From Nitrosomonas ureae (GTDB lineage: Bacteria; Pseudomonadota; Gammaproteobacteria; Burkholderiales; Nitrosomonadaceae), in the NCBI RefSeq assembly GCF_900108305.1, contig NZ_FNUX01000011.1, positions 1 to 64,000 on the forward strand: a stretch of 64,000 nt of DNA, read 5' to 3'. Position numbers and translations under genes: made by a program. The notes under the pieces were generated by a model. The model was not told where the DNA came from. It ran no database searches and worked only from the letters and a program-made list of their open reading frames with translations. Every line of letters starts with the position of its first letter. The stretch's first letter is position 1. Shown here piece after piece: positions 60,884 to 64,000 of the stretch.

Positions 60884-62590
60884 TCAGTTGGATAGATCTG
60901 GATAGACGCGGTTACGTCCCTTCTTCTTGGCGTGATATAGTTGCCGATCCGCTTGTGCGATTAATTCGTTCAGAGATACGTTAATATCTTGAGCGGTCGC
61001 AACGCCAAAGCTTGCGGTGAATGAGATTTTCTCGTCATTATCAATTGAAATTTGAATAGTCGTGATTTTTTTACGCATCCTATCTGCAATGGTTATTGCA
61101 TCCGTCAATTGCGTTTCCGGCAGAAAAATAAGAAATTCTTCGCCCCCCCAGCGTGCCAGAATATCGCCGCTGCGTGCTTCTTTCTGAATTGTTTCAGCCA
61201 GCCGCACCAGAACACGATCGCCTGCAGGATGACCATAATTATCATTCAGTAATTTGAAATCATCGATATCCAGTATGATTACCGAGGTGTAGCTTTTGCT
61301 GCGCAAGCTAATGGCCCACAGCGGCTGCACGAATTTGTAAAAGGCCCGTCGGTTATTTAAGTTGGTTAATAAATCAATATCAGCTCTTCTTTCAGCGGCC
61401 AGCTTCTCGCTCTGGTTGATGTTAAAACGCTCAGCAAGTGCAAGCGCTAGCAAAATCGCATCCGCCACCATCCCAATTTCTGTGGCTCGGTAAGTGAGCC
61501 AGTTGAAAGGAATGAAACCCAATACCGCATTAGCTGTAATGATGCCGCCACAAATCGCAAAAATTGATGCTAAGAGAAAATATTGAGCGAATCTGTTTTG
61601 TGCTCGCAGAGAAATAATACCCAATATGACAGCAAGAATATAAAAATAGAATATGAAGAACAATGATATAAATAGCGTTACTATGAATTCTCCGGCTAAG
61701 GTTGCAATTAATGTTAATACGCTAAAGCCGAGACAGCAGACGACGACTGACTGATAGATGCGAGGACTGGCGGTTTTGATATTCAAGAAGTTCAATGCAA
61801 ATGCACAGCCGCTTAAGGTACATGCCACGATCAATACCGGATTGGACCATTGTTGCCAGTACGGTGAATCAGGCCATAACCACTGATAGCCATGACCAGT
61901 ATAGGCTGCATTGAGTAGCAGAAATAATAAGAGATAGAGTGAGTAAAAAAAATAGGGACCAGAGCGTAATCCGATATACAGCATGAAATTGTAGACTACC
62001 AAAGCCAGAATAATTCCATATATCAATCCGTAGCTATATGCTTGCAGCATATTTCTGTCAGTTGTTTCTTCTGAGGTAAAAAAATAAATGGGTAAAACCA
62101 TTGCGTCGTCAGACTCAACGCGGATTAGCACGGTAGTGTCACCGGTTCCAAAATCATGCCCGATAATAAAAAATCGATGGTTAAGCGGTCGTTGCGAAAA
62201 TGGTTGGCTGTCGCCCATATGATAGCTATTAACTAACTGATTTTCATGAATATGATAAACATCAATCTTGTCCAGCCAGGAAGTTTCAAGCAATATATTT
62301 CGAAGTGCATGGCCATGCGTATTATTTTTGACGCGAAACGCAAGCCACACTGGTTTTGCGCCGATGCCAAAATTGAGCACGGAATCCGCGGATTGCGAAA
62401 AGGCGCCATTCTTGAATGCGTCATATGCACTTTGCATGCTTAGATGAGCATCGTCATTTTGATAAAACTGAATATGTTGTCCAATCGGTTCTTGGTATTT
62501 TTTAGAAACATCAATATCTTGTGCGTTTGCCAGTAAGCTCCAGAATGAGCACATGAACATCATGGCTAGCAATGCGGATATTTTTTTCAT
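60884..62590 (-). CDS. Membrane diguanylate cyclase (7TMR-DISM sensor)
   Basis: The ATG at 62590 gives 568 residues with signal peptide MKKISALLAMMFMCSFWSLLANA; a TTG at 62614 is an alternative. The order is a periplasmic 7TMR-DISM extracellular-2-like domain (~150 residues, with VWLAFRVKNNTHGHALRNIL), seven transmembrane helices, then a GGDEF domain: DLLTNLNNRRAF, DIDDFKLLNDNYGHPAGD and RWGGEEFLIFLP. RSGD, five residues before GGEEF, is an inhibitory I-site for c-di-GMP. It should make c-di-GMP at the membrane in response to a periplasmic signal. No partner gene is beside it. Confidence 0.92.
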   Translation of the reverse strand: MKKISALLAMMFMCSFWSLLANAQDIDVSKKYQEPIGQHIQFYQNDDAHLSMQSAYDAFKNGAFSQSADSVLNFGIGAKPVWLAFRVKNNTHGHALRNILLETSWLDKIDVYHIHENQLVNSYHMGDSQPFSQRPLNHRFFIIGHDFGTGDTTVLIRVESDDAMVLPIYFFTSEETTDRNMLQAYSYGLIYGIILALVVYNFMLYIGLRSGPYFFYSLYLLLFLLLNAAYTGHGYQWLWPDSPYWQQWSNPVLIVACTLSGCAFALNFLNIKTASPRIYQSVVVCCLGFSVLTLIATLAGEFIVTLFISLFFIFYFYILAVILGIISLRAQNRFAQYFLLASIFAICGGIITANAVLGFIPFNWLTYRATEIGMVADAILLALALAERFNINQSEKLAAERRADIDLLTNLNNRRAFYKFVQPLWAISLRSKSYTSVIILDIDDFKLLNDNYGHPAGDRVLVRLAETIQKEARSGDILARWGGEEFLIFLPETQLTDAITIADRMRKKITTIQISIDNDEKISFTASFGVATAQDINVSLNELIAQADRQLYHAKKKGRNRVYPDLSN

Positions 62591-62855
62591 GAACTGCTTG
62601 TGTGCGATAGTCAAGTATGAAGAGCAGTTGCGTTAAGCGGATTAAATTCGCGTTATCTTAAGTTTCATAAACAGATATCTGGCGTACGTGCATTTCTAAG
62701 TATAATGGTAATTGTGGATAGGTTATACCGTTTCTCCGTAAGGCAAAAAAATAGGGTCAATAATTTCATGTCATGAAAACAATATGGACAAAAAATTGCA
62801 GCATAAAACACTTGGTTTTATTTTTGGGTATCTGAAATTTTCTTGATCAGGTGCA

Positions 62856-63023
62856 TTGATAGCAGTATTATCGGCAGTCGGCTATCATCAAAGTACTGCG
62901 AACCGAATCATATCATTCACAAAGTCGAATCTGGCTAACCTCTGGAAAGTAGGTTATTCCGATCCGAATTCAATCGCTGTGGATCGACCCTATGCTCAGA
63001 TTCTTGAGCGGAAGTTATATTGA
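62856..63023 (+). CDS. Weak candidate small ORF
   Basis: In the ~740-base gap before mrpA a frame from TTG at 62856 encodes 55 residues, hydrophobic at first (LIAVLSAVGYHQ) and then mixed (LWKVGYSDPNSIAVDRPYAQ). There is no ribosome-binding site and I recognise no family. It may be a gene remnant or chance. Confidence 0.2.
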   Translation: MIAVLSAVGYHQSTANRIISFTKSNLANLWKVGYSDPNSIAVDRPYAQILERKLY

Positions 63024-63187
63024 CAAAAAATGTGACCGGGAAGCTGTGGTTTTTCTGGTGAGTGACAGAATTAGGATATAGGTAGTAGTGATATCATTTC
63101 GTAAATTATTTTCGATTCTGGTTTTTGTTGAGATCTGATGTTTTTATTTGACAGAATTTATTTCATCTTAGTCTGATGGGATAAATT

Positions 63188-63265
63188 ATGAAGAAATCTA
63201 GAAATGTTTATAAGGTGGCAGTGCGCAAAATAATTGTATTATTCCTGCAAATTATATTTAAGTAA
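63188..63265 (+). CDS. Possible 25-residue leader peptide upstream of mrpA
   Basis: An ATG at 63188, preceded by GGGA, opens a 25-codon frame with a basic N-terminal half and a hydrophobic end (KIIVLFLQIIFK), closing at 63265, 65 bases before mrpA. The composition is that of small membrane peptides or leader peptides. Too short to be sure. Nothing else is recognised in 62591-63330. Confidence 0.25.
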   Translation: MKKSRNVYKVAVRKIIVLFLQIIFK

Positions 63266-63330
63266 TTAATGTTGAAAAGAGTTATATGAATTAAGCAGGA
63301 AATACCCAACAGCTAATCAATATCCTATCT

Positions 63331-64000
63331 ATGAATTTATCGCTTGTCGCGCTTATACCTTTTGCCGGCGCCATTTTTGTTGCATCCATTTCCCGTTTGG
63401 GTCGATTGCATGCCGCTTGGGGCGCCGGTTTCGTGACGCTACTTGCGCTAGCTATTTTATACCCGATGATTGCTGATGTTTTTTCAGGGCAAATTATCAT
63501 TCAGCGCTTTAGTTGGATACCGGTGCGCGGCTTGGATGTGGTTTTTCGTCTCGATGGATTGGGTTTGCTGTTTTCGCTGATGATCTTGGGTATTGGCCTG
63601 CTTATTATCCTTTATGCCCGGTATTACTTGTCCGAGCGGGACGATATGGGGCGTTTTTTTGCTTATTTGCTGATGTTCATGGGTTCCATGCTGGGAATTG
63701 TGATATCAGAAAATATTATTCAGCTATTGATTTTCTGGGAATTGACCAGTCTGTCATCGTTTTTGCTCATCAGTTACTGGCAACACCGGCAAGAATCACG
63801 CAGCGGCGCGCGTATGGCATTGGCCGTTACTGGCGGCGGCGGTCTGGCATTGCTCGGCGGATTTCTGCTATTGGGTGAAATTTGCAACAGCTATGATTTA
63901 TCCGTGATTTTGATATCAGGCGACAGTATTCGTGCCCATGCGTTATATCTGCCGATGTTGATACTGGTATTACTTGGTGCTTTTACTAAATCAGCCCAGT
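63331..64000 (+). CDS. mrpA: Mrp-type Na+/H+ antiporter subunit A, 5' part (partial)
   Basis: The frame from ATG 63331 stays open to the window's end (223 codons). It is almost all transmembrane helices: LVALIPFAGAIFVASI, FVTLLALAILY, then FRLDGLGLLFSLMILGIGLL, ARYYLSERD, and IQLLIFWELTSLSSFLLISYW. RLDGL and the ExTSxxS pattern mark the NuoL/MrpA proton-translocating antiporter family. MrpA with other Mrp subunits exchanges cytosolic Na+ for protons in the inner membrane. Later subunits (mrpB-G) would follow outside the window. Assignment to MrpA rather than another NuoL-like subunit rests on the N-terminal pattern. Confidence 0.8.
   Translation, partial: MNLSLVALIPFAGAIFVASISRLGRLHAAWGAGFVTLLALAILYPMIADVFSGQIIIQRFSWIPVRGLDVVFRLDGLGLLFSLMILGIGLLIILYARYYLSERDDMGRFFAYLLMFMGSMLGIVISENIIQLLIFWELTSLSSFLLISYWQHRQESRSGARMALAVTGGGGLALLGGFLLLGEICNSYDLSVILISGDSIRAHALYLPMLILVLLGAFTKSAQ

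Overview
The window looks like the chromosome of a betaproteobacterium, most probably a Nitrosomonadaceae member (Nitrosomonas-like). This is an inference from the housekeeping gene order (metK-ahcY-metF, folD-aceE-aceF, nadD-rsfS-rlmH-maf-rng), the SAH riboswitch ahead of ahcY, and moderate GC. No ammonia-oxidation gene lies in the window to confirm it. No rRNA, tRNA or CRISPR array was seen.

Layout. 1-1.1 kb is a scar zone: the right end of an IS3-family element cuts off a restriction-endonuclease-like gene, next to a decayed short-chain dehydrogenase. 1.5-8 kb holds a secreted PQQ-type sugar dehydrogenase, a coupled glutamate-cysteine-ligase-like/M14-deacylase pair, a Tat-exported transglutaminase-like protein and a carboxylesterase. 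8.3-24.3 kb is core metabolism and RNA biology: the activated methyl cycle (metK, SAH riboswitch, ahcY, metF), folD, the E1 and E2 subunits of pyruvate dehydrogenase, the nadD-rsfS-rlmH-maf-rng block, an orphan ketosynthase/acyl-carrier-protein pair, and rnk. 24.3-30 kb is a looser accessory stretch: an RTX-type putative muramidase, a lipoprotein MsrB, a YjfB-like protein, DoxX, small secreted proteins and mobile-element debris.

30.4-38.3 kb is a defence island, apparently more GC-rich than its flanks. It is a type I restriction-modification operon (hsdM-hsdS-hsdR) into which two PIN-domain toxin-antitoxin modules and a 38-codon four-cysteine ORF are interleaved, mostly through 4-14 nt overlaps. 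It ends in a frameshifted OLD-type ATPase remnant. 38.3-41.1 kb holds the most unusual cluster: a CHAD-domain protein, an orphan ParA-type ATPase overlapping it by 4 nt, and a strongly basic Nudix hydrolase. I read this as a candidate polyphosphate-granule handling or positioning system. 41.5-44.7 kb carries rlpA and a large EF-hand membrane protein of unknown function.

45.2-60.5 kb is an iron locus: PepSY protein and PvdE/SyrD-type exporter on the minus strand; divergently an N-acyltransferase, a PvdA-like ornithine N5-hydroxylase, a TonB-dependent receptor, an esterase, and a TolC/HlyD/RND efflux triad, ending in a broken second PepSY gene. The hydroxamate tailoring, export and uptake genes are present, but no siderophore synthetase is seen. 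The window closes with a small acidic protein, a membrane diguanylate cyclase and the 5' part of an MrpA-type antiporter subunit.
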